From an uncultured Pseudomonas sp. (GTDB lineage: Bacteria > Pseudomonadota > Gammaproteobacteria > Pseudomonadales > Pseudomonadaceae): a stretch of 64,000 bases of DNA. Positions 39,105 to 47,689 of the stretch are shown here, in pieces (position 1 is the stretch's first letter; every line of letters begins with the position of its first letter). Under the pieces are notes generated by a model that saw only the letters and a program-made list of their open reading frames with translations, searched no databases and was not told the origin of the DNA. Location of the stretch: assembly GCF_946886105.1 (NCBI RefSeq), contig NZ_CAMPHV010000001.1:1-64000 (forward strand). The letters are read 5' to 3'. A program made the position numbers and the translations under genes.

Positions 39105-39266
39105 GCTGCCCATGCGCCGATTTAAACAGCTACTTGCGGGGCGCCGAGAGCCATTTCAAAGGCTCCAAGAAGACTCTTCCGGGAAGACTTCGAAATACCG
39201 CTAAAGCGCTGGTTCGGTGTCGCCTCTCACCGCTGCCCAGCGAGCATACGAGGCGGAGATCCCTAC

Positions 39267-39578
39267 ATGAACTGTCCCCAGCCGCTTATCCGTCTGGCCC
39301 CGATCACCTCAGGGCTGGCGCAGCGCAATCCCAGAATTCTTCTCGGCGGCAGCCATCAACCGACGCTATTGCGCTATCTCGACGGTTGGTCGAAACGCTG
39401 GAATCATCGCCCGCGGGCGTTCTTGATTCAGTTCGTCGACGACGGCGAGTCGCTCGCACGCTTTGCCGACGACAGCTTCGACCTAGCCGTGCTGCAGGCG
39501 CCCAGCGCCGAACATCTACACGTGACCTTGCGCGAACTGACGCGGGTCGCCAAGCAGGGCTTGATCACCCGGCGTTGA
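39267..39578 (+). CDS. Small methyltransferase-like protein, function unknown
   Basis: 103 aa. The stretch IQFVDDGESLARFADDSFDLAVLQAPSAEHLHVTLRELTRVAKQGLIT resembles the end of a class I SAM-methyltransferase (D-x-F-D-L-x-x-x... ELxRV), but the glycine-rich SAM loop at the front is missing, so it is probably not an active enzyme. From memory a similar small gene (PA2864) lies beside the lipase genes in P. aeruginosa. It is convergent with greB, with three bases between stops. Confidence 0.6.
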   Translation: MNCPQPLIRLAPITSGLAQRNPRILLGGSHQPTLLRYLDGWSKRWNHRPRAFLIQFVDDGESLARFADDSFDLAVLQAPSAEHLHVTLRELTRVAKQGLITRR

Positions 39579-39581
39579 AGC

Positions 39582-40079
39582 TCAGGGGTATTCGATGGCG
39601 ACCAGGTACCAGGTTTTCTCGCCTGTCGGCGTGGCCACGCGGATTTCCGCATCCAGGGTCTTGCCTACCAGGGCGCGGGCCAGAGGCGAGTCGATGCTGA
39701 TCAGGTTGAGCTTCAGGTCCAGCTCGTCCGGGCCGACGATGCGGTAACGCGCTTCCACGCCGTCCTCGTCCTCCAGGCTGACCCAGGCGCCGAAGTACAC
39801 CTTGTCCGGGTCGCTGGGGCGAGCACTGACGACCTTGAGGCTTTCCAGGCGTTTGGTCAGGAAGCGCACGCGGCTGTCGATTTCGCGCAGCATCTTCTTG
39901 CCATAGGTGTATTCGGCGTTCTCCGAGCGATCACCTTGCGCCGCTGCTTCGCTGACCGCTTGGGTCACCTGCGGCCTGCGCACGTGCCACAGCTCGTGCA
40001 ATTCGGCACGCAAGCGCGCCTCACCTTCCGGGGTGATCAGCGGGGTACCGGCGGAGCGGGGTGGACGATAGCGACTCAT
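39582..40079 (-). CDS. greB: Transcription elongation factor GreB
   Basis: 165 aa. Rescues backtracked RNA polymerase by inducing transcript cleavage through the secondary channel. The N-terminal coiled coil carries the acidic tip motif [30 protein letters not shown]; the C-terminal FKBP-like domain has [26 protein letters not shown] and [11 protein letters not shown]. GreB rather than GreA is suggested by the YGKK and the basic patch. It follows the ABC permease gene's end by 73 bases on the same strand. Confidence 0.93.
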   Translation of the reverse strand: MSRYRPPRSAGTPLITPEGEARLRAELHELWHVRRPQVTQAVSEAAAQGDRSENAEYTYGKKMLREIDSRVRFLTKRLESLKVVSARPSDPDKVYFGAWVSLEDEDGVEARYRIVGPDELDLKLNLISIDSPLARALVGKTLDAEIRVATPTGEKTWYLVAIEYP

Positions 40080-40151
40080 CGGTTGTTGCCTGGGCGGAAA
40101 TCGCGAAGTTTAGCCGTGCTCGGCCCGGGTAAGCGAGCCTGCCGCAGCGCC

Positions 40152-42656
40152 TCAGCCTTCGCGCAATACCGCCAGCGGGCTGACATTCAACGCCCGGCGA
40201 GTGCCGAGTACCCCCGCGGCGCCGACCAGCAGCGCACCGGCCAAGGGCAACAGCAGCAGCCAGAAGTGCGGTTGCCATTGCAGCTCGAAGGCATAGCGAT
40301 ACAACAGAAAACTGATCAGCTCGCAGCCGATCGCCGCCAACAAACCGCTGGCGGCGCCGAGCAAACCGAACTCCGCCCGCCGTGCCTGTTGCAACACCTT
40401 GCGTTCGGCGCCCAGGGCGCGCAGTAGCCCACCCTGGCGTATGCGCTCGTCGAGGGTCGCCTGCAAACCGGCGAACAGCACCGCAAGGCCGGCGGCGAGG
40501 ACGAACAACAGGACGAATTCGACGGCCAGGGTGACTTGCGCGAGGATGCTGCGCAGCTGCGCGAGCAGGGCTTCGACCTGCAGCAGGGTAACGGTTGGGA
40601 AGGCCCTGGCCAGTTCCACCAATTGACGCTCCTGCTGCGCCGGCAGGTAAAAGCTGGTCAGGTAGGTGACCGGCAGATCGGCCAGGGTGCCTGGCTGGAA
40701 GATCATGTAGAAGTTGGGTTGGAAGTTGTTCCAGTCCACTTCACGCAGGCTGGTCACAGTCGCGTCGCGGTTGAGGCCGCCGACGCTGAAGGTCAGGCGG
40801 TCGCCGAGCTTGAGCTGGAGATTCTCCGCCAACTCGGACTCGACCGAGACCCCCGGCAAGTCGCCGGCGGTCTCGTCGTTCCACCACTGGCCGGCCAGCA
40901 GGTTGTTGTCCGCGGGCAGGTCGGCCGACCAGGTCAGGCTGAGGTCGCGGCGGGTGGCGCGTTCGCCCTGGGATTCCTTGCTGACGATCTGGCGTACCGG
41001 CTCGCCGTTGATTTCTATCAGGCGCCCGCGCACAACCGGGTAAAGCGGGGCGGGATGCGGTGAAAGCTCGACCAGGCGTGCGGCAAAGGCGTCTTTATCG
41101 TCCGGCAATACGTTCAGCGCGAAATGATTGGGCGCCTGTTCCGGTAACTGATCCTGCCAGGTATCCAGCAGCTCGCCGCGCAGCAGGGCGATCAGTGCCA
41201 TGGCCAGAATGATCAGTCCGAACGCCAGAATTTGCCCCGCCGCGGCCAACGGATGGCGCAGCAACTGCCCCAACCCCAGGCGCCATGGCAAAGCCGCCCG
41301 GGCCAACAGGCGGCGCAGGCTCTGCAGGCCGAGCAAGAGCAAGCCGCCGAGCAGCGCGGCGGCCAACAAGCCACCGCCAATCAGGGTGAAGGTCAACACC
41401 AGGTCCAGGCTCAGGCGCCACATGATCAGCGCCAATGCCAGTATCGCCGCGCCGTACACCAACCAGGAACTGGGCGGCACGGGTAAGAGATCGCGGCGCA
41501 ATACACGCAACGGCGGTACCCGGCCCAAGGCGGCAAGCGGCGGTAAAGCGAAGCCTGCGAGCGCCACCAAACCGGTGGCAATGCCAGCCACGGCGGGCCA
41601 TAGACCGCCCGCGGGGATCTGCGCCGGGAGCAAGCCTTGCAATAGCTGGAACAAGCCTTGCTGCGCCAACCAGCCGAGCAGGGCGCCAAACAGGCTCGCG
41701 CTCAGCCCGAGCATCGCCAACTGCATGCCGAACAGGCTCAGCGCCTGCAAACGCGACAAGCCGAGGCAGCGCAGCAAGGCGCTGGCATCGAAGCGCCGGC
41801 TGGCGAAGCGCGCCGCCGAAAGCGCCACCGCCACACCGGCGAGCAGCACGGCGGCGAGGCTGGCGAGGTTCAAGTAGCGCTCGGCGCGGCCTAGCGCGTT
41901 GCCGACTTGGCGATTGCCATCGCGTGCATCTTCCAGGCGCTGGTGGGCCGCCAATTGGTCGGCGACCGCGGCGCGGTAGGCGCGCAAGTTTTCGGCCGAG
42001 CCGCGCCACAATTCTCGATAACGCACGCGACTGCCGGGCTGCACCACGCCGGTGGCCGCGAGATCGTCCAGGTGCATCAGCACGTGGGGGTTGAGGCTGT
42101 AAAAGTCGCCGGCTTCATCCGGCAGGTAGGTCAGTACTCTGGTCAGGCGCAGCGGTTTGGCGCCTACTTCGATGGTATCGCCGATCTGCAGTTGCAGCGC
42201 GGCGAACAGCCGCGCCTCGGCCCAGGCCTCGCCCGGCGCAGGGCCATTGCTCACCTGTTCTGCGCCGTAGAGCGCGTCGGCGCTCTTCAGTTGCCCGCGC
42301 AACGGATAGGCGCTGTCGGCGGCTTTGACGCTGGCCAATTGGATGGCGTCGTCGGTGGCGATCACGCTGGCGAATTCGACCAGTTGCGCGTGCTCCAGGC
42401 CCAACTGCTTACCACGGTCTATCTGCGCTTGCTCGGCGGGCGAGCTGCCGCTCAGTACCAGGTCGGCGCCGAGGAACTCGGTCGCGCGCAACAGCATGCC
42501 GTCGTTCAGGCGCGCGCTGAAGTAGCCGATCGCGGTGCTGGCCGCCACGGCGATGATCATGGCGCAGAACAGCACGCGCACCTCGCCCAGGCGCGCGTCG
42601 CGCAGCAATTGACGGGCGGCGAGGGCGCACAGGCGGGCGAAGGGCATATGGGTCAT
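40152..42656 (-). CDS. FtsX-like ABC transporter permease (YbbP type)
   Basis: 834 aa. A helix at about 25-45, a large periplasmic domain, then two FtsX permease blocks (about 255-400 and 700-825) separated by further helices and a second periplasmic domain. This matches the ten-helix YbbP build. It pairs with the ATPase directly upstream: the stop and start overlap by one base (TGATG). MacB/LolCDE-related systems move lipids or act mechanically, and YbbAP has been linked to lipid or small-molecule handling near TesA. The cargo is unknown. Confidence 0.88.
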   Translation of the reverse strand: MTHMPFARLCALAARQLLRDARLGEVRVLFCAMIIAVAASTAIGYFSARLNDGMLLRATEFLGADLVLSGSSPAEQAQIDRGKQLGLEHAQLVEFASVIATDDAIQLASVKAADSAYPLRGQLKSADALYGAEQVSNGPAPGEAWAEARLFAALQLQIGDTIEVGAKPLRLTRVLTYLPDEAGDFYSLNPHVLMHLDDLAATGVVQPGSRVRYRELWRGSAENLRAYRAAVADQLAAHQRLEDARDGNRQVGNALGRAERYLNLASLAAVLLAGVAVALSAARFASRRFDASALLRCLGLSRLQALSLFGMQLAMLGLSASLFGALLGWLAQQGLFQLLQGLLPAQIPAGGLWPAVAGIATGLVALAGFALPPLAALGRVPPLRVLRRDLLPVPPSSWLVYGAAILALALIMWRLSLDLVLTFTLIGGGLLAAALLGGLLLLGLQSLRRLLARAALPWRLGLGQLLRHPLAAAGQILAFGLIILAMALIALLRGELLDTWQDQLPEQAPNHFALNVLPDDKDAFAARLVELSPHPAPLYPVVRGRLIEINGEPVRQIVSKESQGERATRRDLSLTWSADLPADNNLLAGQWWNDETAGDLPGVSVESELAENLQLKLGDRLTFSVGGLNRDATVTSLREVDWNNFQPNFYMIFQPGTLADLPVTYLTSFYLPAQQERQLVELARAFPTVTLLQVEALLAQLRSILAQVTLAVEFVLLFVLAAGLAVLFAGLQATLDERIRQGGLLRALGAERKVLQQARRAEFGLLGAASGLLAAIGCELISFLLYRYAFELQWQPHFWLLLLPLAGALLVGAAGVLGTRRALNVSPLAVLREG

Positions 42657-43339
42657 CAGGGCTCCTGGCGGTCGACCAGTTGGCCACCTTCAAGGCGGAT
42701 CAGGCGGTGGCAACGATGGGCCAGGCGCTCGTCATGGCTGACCAGGACCAGGGTCGCGCCGCGCTCCTGATTCAATTCGAAGAGCAAATCGCTGATGCGT
42801 TCGCCGGTGTGGCTGTCGAGGTTGCCGGTGGGCTCGTCGGCGAACAGCACGTCGGGCTCCGCGGCGAAGGCGCGGGCGATGGCCACACGCTGCTGCTCGC
42901 CGCCGGACAGTTGGCGCGGCGAATGGCTCAGACGTCGGCCCAGGCCGACCCGCTCGAGTAAGGCGCGGGCGCGTTCGCGAGCGTCGGCATGGCCTTCCAG
43001 CTCGAGCGGCAGCATGACGTTTTCCAGGGCGTTCAGGCTATCGAGCAGTTGAAACGACTGAAACACGAAGCCCACATGTTCGGCGCGCACGCGTGCTCTG
43101 CGGTCCTCGTCTAGGTTGCCGAGGTCGTGTCCGGCCAGCGTCACCTGGCCCGCGCTCGGCAGGTCGAGCCCGGCGAGCAAGCCGAGCAGGGTGGACTTGC
43201 CTGAGCCCGAACTGCCGACGATCGCCAGGCTGTCGCCCTTGTCAAGGCTAAGGGACAGATCATGCAATATGGTCAATTCACCTTCTGCGCTGGGGACCAC
43301 TTTGCTAAGGTTCCGCGCACTGAGAATGCTTGAGCTCAT
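42656..43339 (-). CDS. ABC transporter ATP-binding protein (YbbA type)
   Basis: 227 aa. Walker [13 protein letters not shown], signature [14 protein letters not shown], Walker [13 protein letters not shown] and the H-loop VSHDERLA, all of the LolD/MacB group. The start is ATG 43339 ([11 protein letters not shown]); the open frame upstream to 43636 is antisense to tesA and not real. The tesA ATG on the other strand is only ten bases away. Partner of the YbbP-type permease. Confidence 0.93.
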   Translation of the reverse strand: MSSSILSARNLSKVVPSAEGELTILHDLSLSLDKGDSLAIVGSSGSGKSTLLGLLAGLDLPSAGQVTLAGHDLGNLDEDRRARVRAEHVGFVFQSFQLLDSLNALENVMLPLELEGHADARERARALLERVGLGRRLSHSPRQLSGGEQQRVAIARAFAAEPDVLFADEPTGNLDSHTGERISDLLFELNQERGATLVLVSHDERLAHRCHRLIRLEGGQLVDRQEP

Positions 43340-43349
43340 GGAGAATCCG

Positions 43350-43955
43350 ATGCGTAAAGGGTTATTGGGCGCGGTTTTGTGCCTGGCGATGTGGAGCCAG
43401 GCCGCGCTAGCGGGAACCGTATTGGTCCTCGGCGATAGTATCAGCGCCGCTTTTGGCCTGGATACCCGCCAAGGCTGGGTAGCGTTGCTGGAAAAACGCC
43501 TCGCCGAACAGGGCTCTTCGCACCGGGTGGTGAATGCCTCCATCACCGGCGATACCAGTGCGGGCGGGGCCGCGCGGCTACCCAGGTTGCTGGCCGAGCA
43601 CCGTCCCGACTGGGTGATTTTGGGGCTCGGCGGCAATGATGGTTTGCGTGGTCTGCCGCCCGCTCAATTGCAACAGAATCTTGCGGCGATGATCGATAAG
43701 GCGCAGGCCAGTGGCGCGCAGGTGGTATTGCTCGGCATGTTGCTGCCGCCAAACTATGGCGTGCGTTACACCACCGCTTTCGCCCGGGTCTATACCGCGC
43801 TGGCCGAAGAGAAGGATGTGGCGCTCGTGCCGTTTTTTCTCGAAGGCGTCGGCGGCGTCCCCACAATGATGCAAAACGATGGGATTCACCCCGCCTTGAA
43901 GGCCCAGCCAGTGCTGCTCGAAAATGTCTGGCCAGTCCTGAAACCACTGCTCTGA
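43350..43955 (+). CDS. tesA: Multifunctional acyl-CoA thioesterase I/lysophospholipase L1
   Basis: 201 aa. Signal peptide to about residue 18 (LGAVLCLAMWSQAALA), then the SGNH blocks: GDSISAAFGLD (Ser nucleophile), GGNDGLRGL, and the C-terminal DGIHP with catalytic Asp and His. Acts in the periplasm on acyl-CoA, esters and lysophospholipids. ATG 43350 follows GGAGA (43340-43344); an alternative ATG at 43338 would overlap the ABC ATPase start. The gene is divergent from the YbbAP pair, as in E. coli. Confidence 0.93.
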   Translation: MRKGLLGAVLCLAMWSQAALAGTVLVLGDSISAAFGLDTRQGWVALLEKRLAEQGSSHRVVNASITGDTSAGGAARLPRLLAEHRPDWVILGLGGNDGLRGLPPAQLQQNLAAMIDKAQASGAQVVLLGMLLPPNYGVRYTTAFARVYTALAEEKDVALVPFFLEGVGGVPTMMQNDGIHPALKAQPVLLENVWPVLKPLL

Positions 43956-44012
43956 TGGGCTTTTCCGGCAGCAACCTTTCGGCTAATGTGGCGCTCCCGT
44001 TCTGGAGGCCCT

Positions 44013-44294
44013 ATGCCGCGTCCCGCCTGGTCGTTACATGCCTATCAGTTGATCGAGCCGGACGAGCAGCTCGACCTGTTCGCCTGCCGTGAAGTACGCG
44101 TGCATTTGATCGCCCGACAACTGGAGTTATCGGGCTTTGCCGATCGCACCTTATGTGGCGGGTTATTGCCAGCCCAGCCGCTGAGGCGCGAACTGAACAA
44201 GCAGATGCTGCGCGACAAGCGCCTATGCCAGGCCTGTCGAGCCACCTTGGACGCTCACCGGCGGGGCGAGCGGCCCCATTGGCTGGAGCGCTGA
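44013..44294 (+). CDS. Conserved small cysteine-containing protein, unknown
   Basis: 93 aa, basic, no signal peptide. Four or so cysteines occur: ACREVRVH, TLCGG and a CQAC near the end, which might bind a metal, but spacing between the first two is wide. ATG 44013 follows TGGAGG. From memory a hypothetical gene lies at the same place between tesA and an L,D-transpeptidase in P. aeruginosa (PA2855). No function can be given. Confidence 0.65.
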   Translation: MPRPAWSLHAYQLIEPDEQLDLFACREVRVHLIARQLELSGFADRTLCGGLLPAQPLRRELNKQMLRDKRLCQACRATLDAHRRGERPHWLER

Positions 44295-44368
44295 GCACTC
44301 CCGAAGTCATAAGTGCAGGTGTACAATTGCCGACCTGTTCATCAACCATTTTTGCCAAGGATTACCGG

Positions 44369-45313
44369 ATGTCGCCCGTCCCTCGTTGCCTCGCGCTTTG
44401 CGCACTGTTCTGCCTGGGGCCCGTCGCCGCGACGGAATGGCCATTGCCGCCGCCCGGCGATGACATCGTCGGCCAGGTTCAGGTCGTCACCGCTAAATAC
44501 GAAGACACCTTCGCCGACCTGGGGGCCGCCAACGATCTGGGTTATCTGGAAATGGTTGTGGCCAATCCCGGGGTCGATCCCTGGTTGCCGGGCGAGGGGA
44601 CCGAGGTGGTGCTGCCCACACGTTTCATCCTGCCGCCAGGCCCGCGCGAAGGCATTGTGATCAACCTGGCGGAGTACCGTCTGTATTACTTCCCGAAAGG
44701 CCGGAACGTGGTGCACACCTATCCCTTGGGGATCGGTCGCGAAGGCTGGAGCTCACCGGTCACCAACGCGCGTATCACGGCGAAAACACCGAATCCGGGA
44801 TGGACGCCGCCCCAGTCGATCCGCGAAGAGCACGCTGCCGACGGCGATCCTTTGCCGAGCTACGTGCCTCCGGGGCCGAACAATCCGCTTGGACCTTATA
44901 AATTTACCCTGTCGGTGCCGGGTTACCTGATTCACGGCTCGAACAAGAAGTTCGGTATTGGCATGCGCGTCAGCCATGGCTGCTTCCGCATGCTCAATCC
45001 CAATGTACTGGAGCTGGCGAGCATGGCACCGGTGGGTACGCCGGTACGTATCGTCAATGAGCCGTACAAGTTCGGTCGCAGCAACGGGAAAGTTTACCTC
45101 GAGGCCCATGCGCCGCTGACCGAAAGCGGGGAGCTGTCGATCGTCGATAAGCACACTGAAGTCATCAATACGCTGCTCAAGCGAGACGAGCTGGTGAATC
45201 TGCGTTTGGATTGGGATGTGGTGCGCGAAGTGGTCGCGGCTGAAGACGGCCTGCCCGTTGAAATCGCCGAACCGGATATCGCGATCGCCAGCGGAGAACA
45301 GCCGAGCATCTAA
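44369..45313 (+). CDS. L,D-transpeptidase (ErfK/YbiS family)
   Basis: 314 aa. Signal peptide about 1-21; a LysM-like segment about 38-90 (YEDTFADLGAANDLGYLEMVVANPGVDPW); YkuD domain about 95-235 with the active-site HGSNKKFGIGMRVSHGCFRML, giving catalytic Cys. Likely attaches lipoprotein to peptidoglycan or makes 3-3 crosslinks. It lies near oprI, whose product is a Braun-type lipoprotein, so anchoring OprI is a plausible job. ATG 44369 has AAGG upstream. It ends at a terminator. Confidence 0.92.
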   Translation: MSPVPRCLALCALFCLGPVAATEWPLPPPGDDIVGQVQVVTAKYEDTFADLGAANDLGYLEMVVANPGVDPWLPGEGTEVVLPTRFILPPGPREGIVINLAEYRLYYFPKGRNVVHTYPLGIGREGWSSPVTNARITAKTPNPGWTPPQSIREEHAADGDPLPSYVPPGPNNPLGPYKFTLSVPGYLIHGSNKKFGIGMRVSHGCFRMLNPNVLELASMAPVGTPVRIVNEPYKFGRSNGKVYLEAHAPLTESGELSIVDKHTEVINTLLKRDELVNLRLDWDVVREVVAAEDGLPVEIAEPDIAIASGEQPSI

Positions 45314-45330
45314 TCCGAAAGTATGATCGG

Positions 45331-45366
45331 AACCCGCCGAGTATTAATGCCGGCGGGTTTTTTATT
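45331..45366 (+). terminator. Rho-independent terminator of the L,D-transpeptidase gene
   Basis: AACCCGCCG pairs with CGGCGGGTT across a loop of about eleven bases, followed by six T. It lies 18 bases after the stop. Confidence 0.85.
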
Positions 45367-45369
45367 GCC

Positions 45370-45611
45370 TATGGTTTTCTATGTGCCGGCAATAAGCACG
45401 TTTTATTTATTGAACTTTGCGAGATGCATATGTACCCACGCCGTGGCTTGAACCCCGGTGCGCTGTGGGGTTGTTTCCGCGTGCCATGCGAGGCTTTAGC
45501 ATCGAGTCGCCTCCGAGAGGGCTTACGCATACTTGTGGCAACCGCAATTCTAGCTGCAACCTGAGGGTGCGGAGTTGACTCAGACAAGCTGCGTGGCTGT
45601 CTTCCAAGGGC
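45370..45611. other. Unassigned spacer between two terminators; possible RNA
   Basis: About 240 bases with no convincing gene between the L,D-transpeptidase and oprI terminators. It can fold: AACCCC/GGGGTT at 45451-45472, and a long-range GAGTC..CTCC (45504-45514) with GGAG..GACTC (45571-45581). A 45-codon frame exists (45430-45564) but uses TTA, CTA and ATA codons rare in this genome. I could not match it to 6S, tmRNA or a tRNA. Confidence 0.3.
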
Positions 45612-45613
45612 AA

Positions 45614-45650
45614 TAAAAAAGCCGACCCAGTTGCCTGGATCGGCTTTCGT
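45614..45650 (-). terminator. Rho-independent terminator of oprI
   Basis: On the minus strand AAAGCCGATCCA pairs with TGGGTCGGCTTT (one mismatch) and is followed by TTTTTATT. It is 16 bases beyond the oprI stop. Confidence 0.87.
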
Positions 45651-45665
45651 CAGCCTTTTGGGCTA

Positions 45666-45917
45666 TTACTTGCGGCTGGCTTTTTCCAGCATACGCAGAG
45701 CGCGCTCATTGGCTTCGTCAGCGGTTTGCTGAGCCTTCTGAGCAGCGGCCATAGCTTCGTCAGCCTTGCGGTAGGCTTCGTCAGCACGGGCTTGAGCGCG
45801 AGCGGCTGCATCTTCGGTTGCAGTCAAACGAGCTTCGGTTTCTTTGGACATGCTGCTGCAACCGGTAGCCAGAACTGCGGCCAATGCCAGAGCAGAGAAT
45901 TTCAGAACGTTGTTCAT
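45666..45917 (-). CDS. oprI: Major outer membrane lipoprotein OprI
   Basis: 83 aa. Lipobox ends LATGC with lipidated Cys20; the rest is a continuous Ala-rich heptad-repeat helix ([31 protein letters not shown]...) ending in ASRK, whose terminal Lys can be joined to peptidoglycan. This is the Braun lipoprotein equivalent of Pseudomonas. ATG 45917 has AAGGGGAAC upstream. It has its own promoter and terminator, as expected for a very abundant protein. Confidence 0.96.
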   Translation of the reverse strand: MNNVLKFSALALAAVLATGCSSMSKETEARLTATEDAAARAQARADEAYRKADEAMAAAQKAQQTADEANERALRMLEKASRK

Positions 45918-45984
45918 TGTGTTCCCCTTGGGGTGAAGTTTATCCATAAAGCAGTTTCCAACCGTCGGAAATCAGCCGGCGTAC

Positions 45985-46012
45985 ATAGTACCTGTTACTT
46001 GTAGTAAGTAAA
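45985..46012 (-). promoter_or_regulatory. Candidate oprI promoter
   Basis: Minus strand TTTACT (46012-46007), 16-base spacer, TACTAT (45990-45985). RNA would start near 45978, giving a ~60-base leader. The other part of the 309-base gap 45918-46226 holds the AT-rich leader of the permease gene. Confidence 0.55.
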
Positions 46013-46226
46013 CGGAGGAGGGGCAAGCGCCGCAAATTTTTTTGCTACAGTCCAACTCGGTTTCAATAAATAACACTTTTTTGGATGAAAAATATACAGC
46101 TTTGCTGTTGGATAGTGAGCCGGCCCTGGCGCTTGGCTCCCCGGTCTTAAATACGGGCAAGACTCTGGCCTGCTTCTTTCCAACAGCTGAAACTTACCTA
46201 CCCCAACGTTTAAACGGAGGCGAACC

Positions 46227-47603
46227 ATGCTAGGGAATCTGGGCTTGTTGCTGGGTTTGGTTTTGCTGATGTTCATGGCTCTACGCGGTGTGAACATCTT
46301 TATTGCCGCGTTGACCTGTTCGCTGGTCGTGGCCCTGAGCAATGGTTTAGCCGCGCCGCAGGCATTGCTCGAGTTTTTTCCTTTCGGGCCTTTGGGGGCG
46401 TTCACCTTCGCCGGGAAGTTTTTCGTGCTGTTTCTCTGTGGCGCGATTTTCGGCAAGGCCATGGCAACCAGCCAAGCCGCCAATAGCATTGCCCAGGCGA
46501 TCATCGCCACACTCGGCATCCAGAGGACGCTCTGGGTCACAATGCTGGTATGCGCGCTGCTCACCTATGGGGGCGTAGTGGTCTTCGTGGTGATTTTCAC
46601 GATGTATCCATTGGGTATCACCTTGATGCGCGAGGCGAATCTACCCAAGCGGCTATTCTGTGCGGCGACAGCCCTGGGCGCCGGTACATTCACCATGACC
46701 GCATTGCCGGGTACCCCCTCCATTCATAACGTGATCGCCGCCAGTGCTTTGGGCACGGATCTGTTCGCCGGCGCCTGGATCGGTTTATTGGCCAGTGTCT
46801 TGATGGTCGGATTGGGCATGGCTTATGTGCAGCGTGAATGGCGCGTGGCGCGCGAGCGCGGTGAGGGTTTCGAGGCCAATGCTCAGGATATGCGCATGGA
46901 GCAACTGGCTGGCGCGCCGGGAGCCGGCCCGCATTGGGGGGTTGCCTTGCTGCCGATTGTGGTGGTCTTGGGGGTGATTGTCTTGCCGCGGCTGCTGCTG
47001 TTGAGTGGCGCGGTCGTGTCTGGGCAAGGCGTGCTGGGGCAAGTGGTAGGGTTCAGCCAGCAGCAGCCGATTATCTGGCCGAGTCTCGCCTTGGTCCTGG
47101 CCACCGCTGTGGCCGTTGCGCTGTTTCCCGGCTTGCGGCGCAACACTGTTGCGGTGCTAGGGCAGGGCGCCGATGACTCGATCATGCCATTGCTCAATAC
47201 CGCAGCGGTGATCGGCTTTGGCGGTGTGGTTACGCAGACGACCGGATTCAGCCAGTTTTCCCAGTGGATACTCACCGTCGATCTACCCCCGCTACTGTCG
47301 GTATTCGCCTCGGTCAGTGTGGTCTCCGGGATTGTCGGTTCCTCTTCCGGCGGGTTGCAGATATTCATGCAAACCCTGGCGACCAAGTATTTGGAAATGG
47401 GCGTGGAGCCGGAAATTCTTCACCGGATCGCCAATATCGCCTCCGGCGGCTTCGACTCCTTACCGCATTGCGGCGCGGTGATCGCCATGCTGATGATCAT
47501 GGGCCTCAATCATAGGCAGGCTTACAAGGATATTTTCGTGATGACGGTGATGGTTCCGGTAATCGCCGTGCTTTGCTGTATCGGGGTCTTGAGCGTGCTC
47601 TAA
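46227..47603 (+). CDS. GntP-family permease
   Basis: 458 aa, about 12 predicted helices. It begins directly with a hydrophobic helix (LGNLGLLLGLVLLMFMALRG), and TALPGTPSIHNVI and SGGFDSLPHCGAVIAML are characteristic of the GntP group (gluconate, glycerate, D-serine and related anions). The ribosome site is GGAGG. No sugar-acid kinase or dehydrogenase gene is next to it, so the substrate is open. It is divergent from oprI. Confidence 0.88.
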   Translation: MLGNLGLLLGLVLLMFMALRGVNIFIAALTCSLVVALSNGLAAPQALLEFFPFGPLGAFTFAGKFFVLFLCGAIFGKAMATSQAANSIAQAIIATLGIQRTLWVTMLVCALLTYGGVVVFVVIFTMYPLGITLMREANLPKRLFCAATALGAGTFTMTALPGTPSIHNVIAASALGTDLFAGAWIGLLASVLMVGLGMAYVQREWRVARERGEGFEANAQDMRMEQLAGAPGAGPHWGVALLPIVVVLGVIVLPRLLLLSGAVVSGQGVLGQVVGFSQQQPIIWPSLALVLATAVAVALFPGLRRNTVAVLGQGADDSIMPLLNTAAVIGFGGVVTQTTGFSQFSQWILTVDLPPLLSVFASVSVVSGIVGSSSGGLQIFMQTLATKYLEMGVEPEILHRIANIASGGFDSLPHCGAVIAMLMIMGLNHRQAYKDIFVMTVMVPVIAVLCCIGVLSVL

Positions 47604-47689
47604 GCCTTTGATTCGCATAGTGGATGCCGGCCTGATAAGCTAGCCCCCGTTCGAACTGGAAGCCACTGTGCAGATTCAAGGACGTATGC

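Noticed and set aside
41907..42770. 287-codon frame antisense to the YbbP-type permease
   Set aside because: Shadow; the minus-strand gene is well supported.
45430..45564. 45-codon frame in the spacer before oprI
   Set aside because: Uses codons rare in this genome (TTA, CTA, ATA) and no good ribosome site; treated as part of a possible RNA.
45440..45590. Possible 6S RNA, tmRNA or selenocysteine tRNA
   Set aside because: Sequence does not match the conserved elements I know for any of them (no TTCGANTCC arm, no tag frame, no open-promoter bulge).
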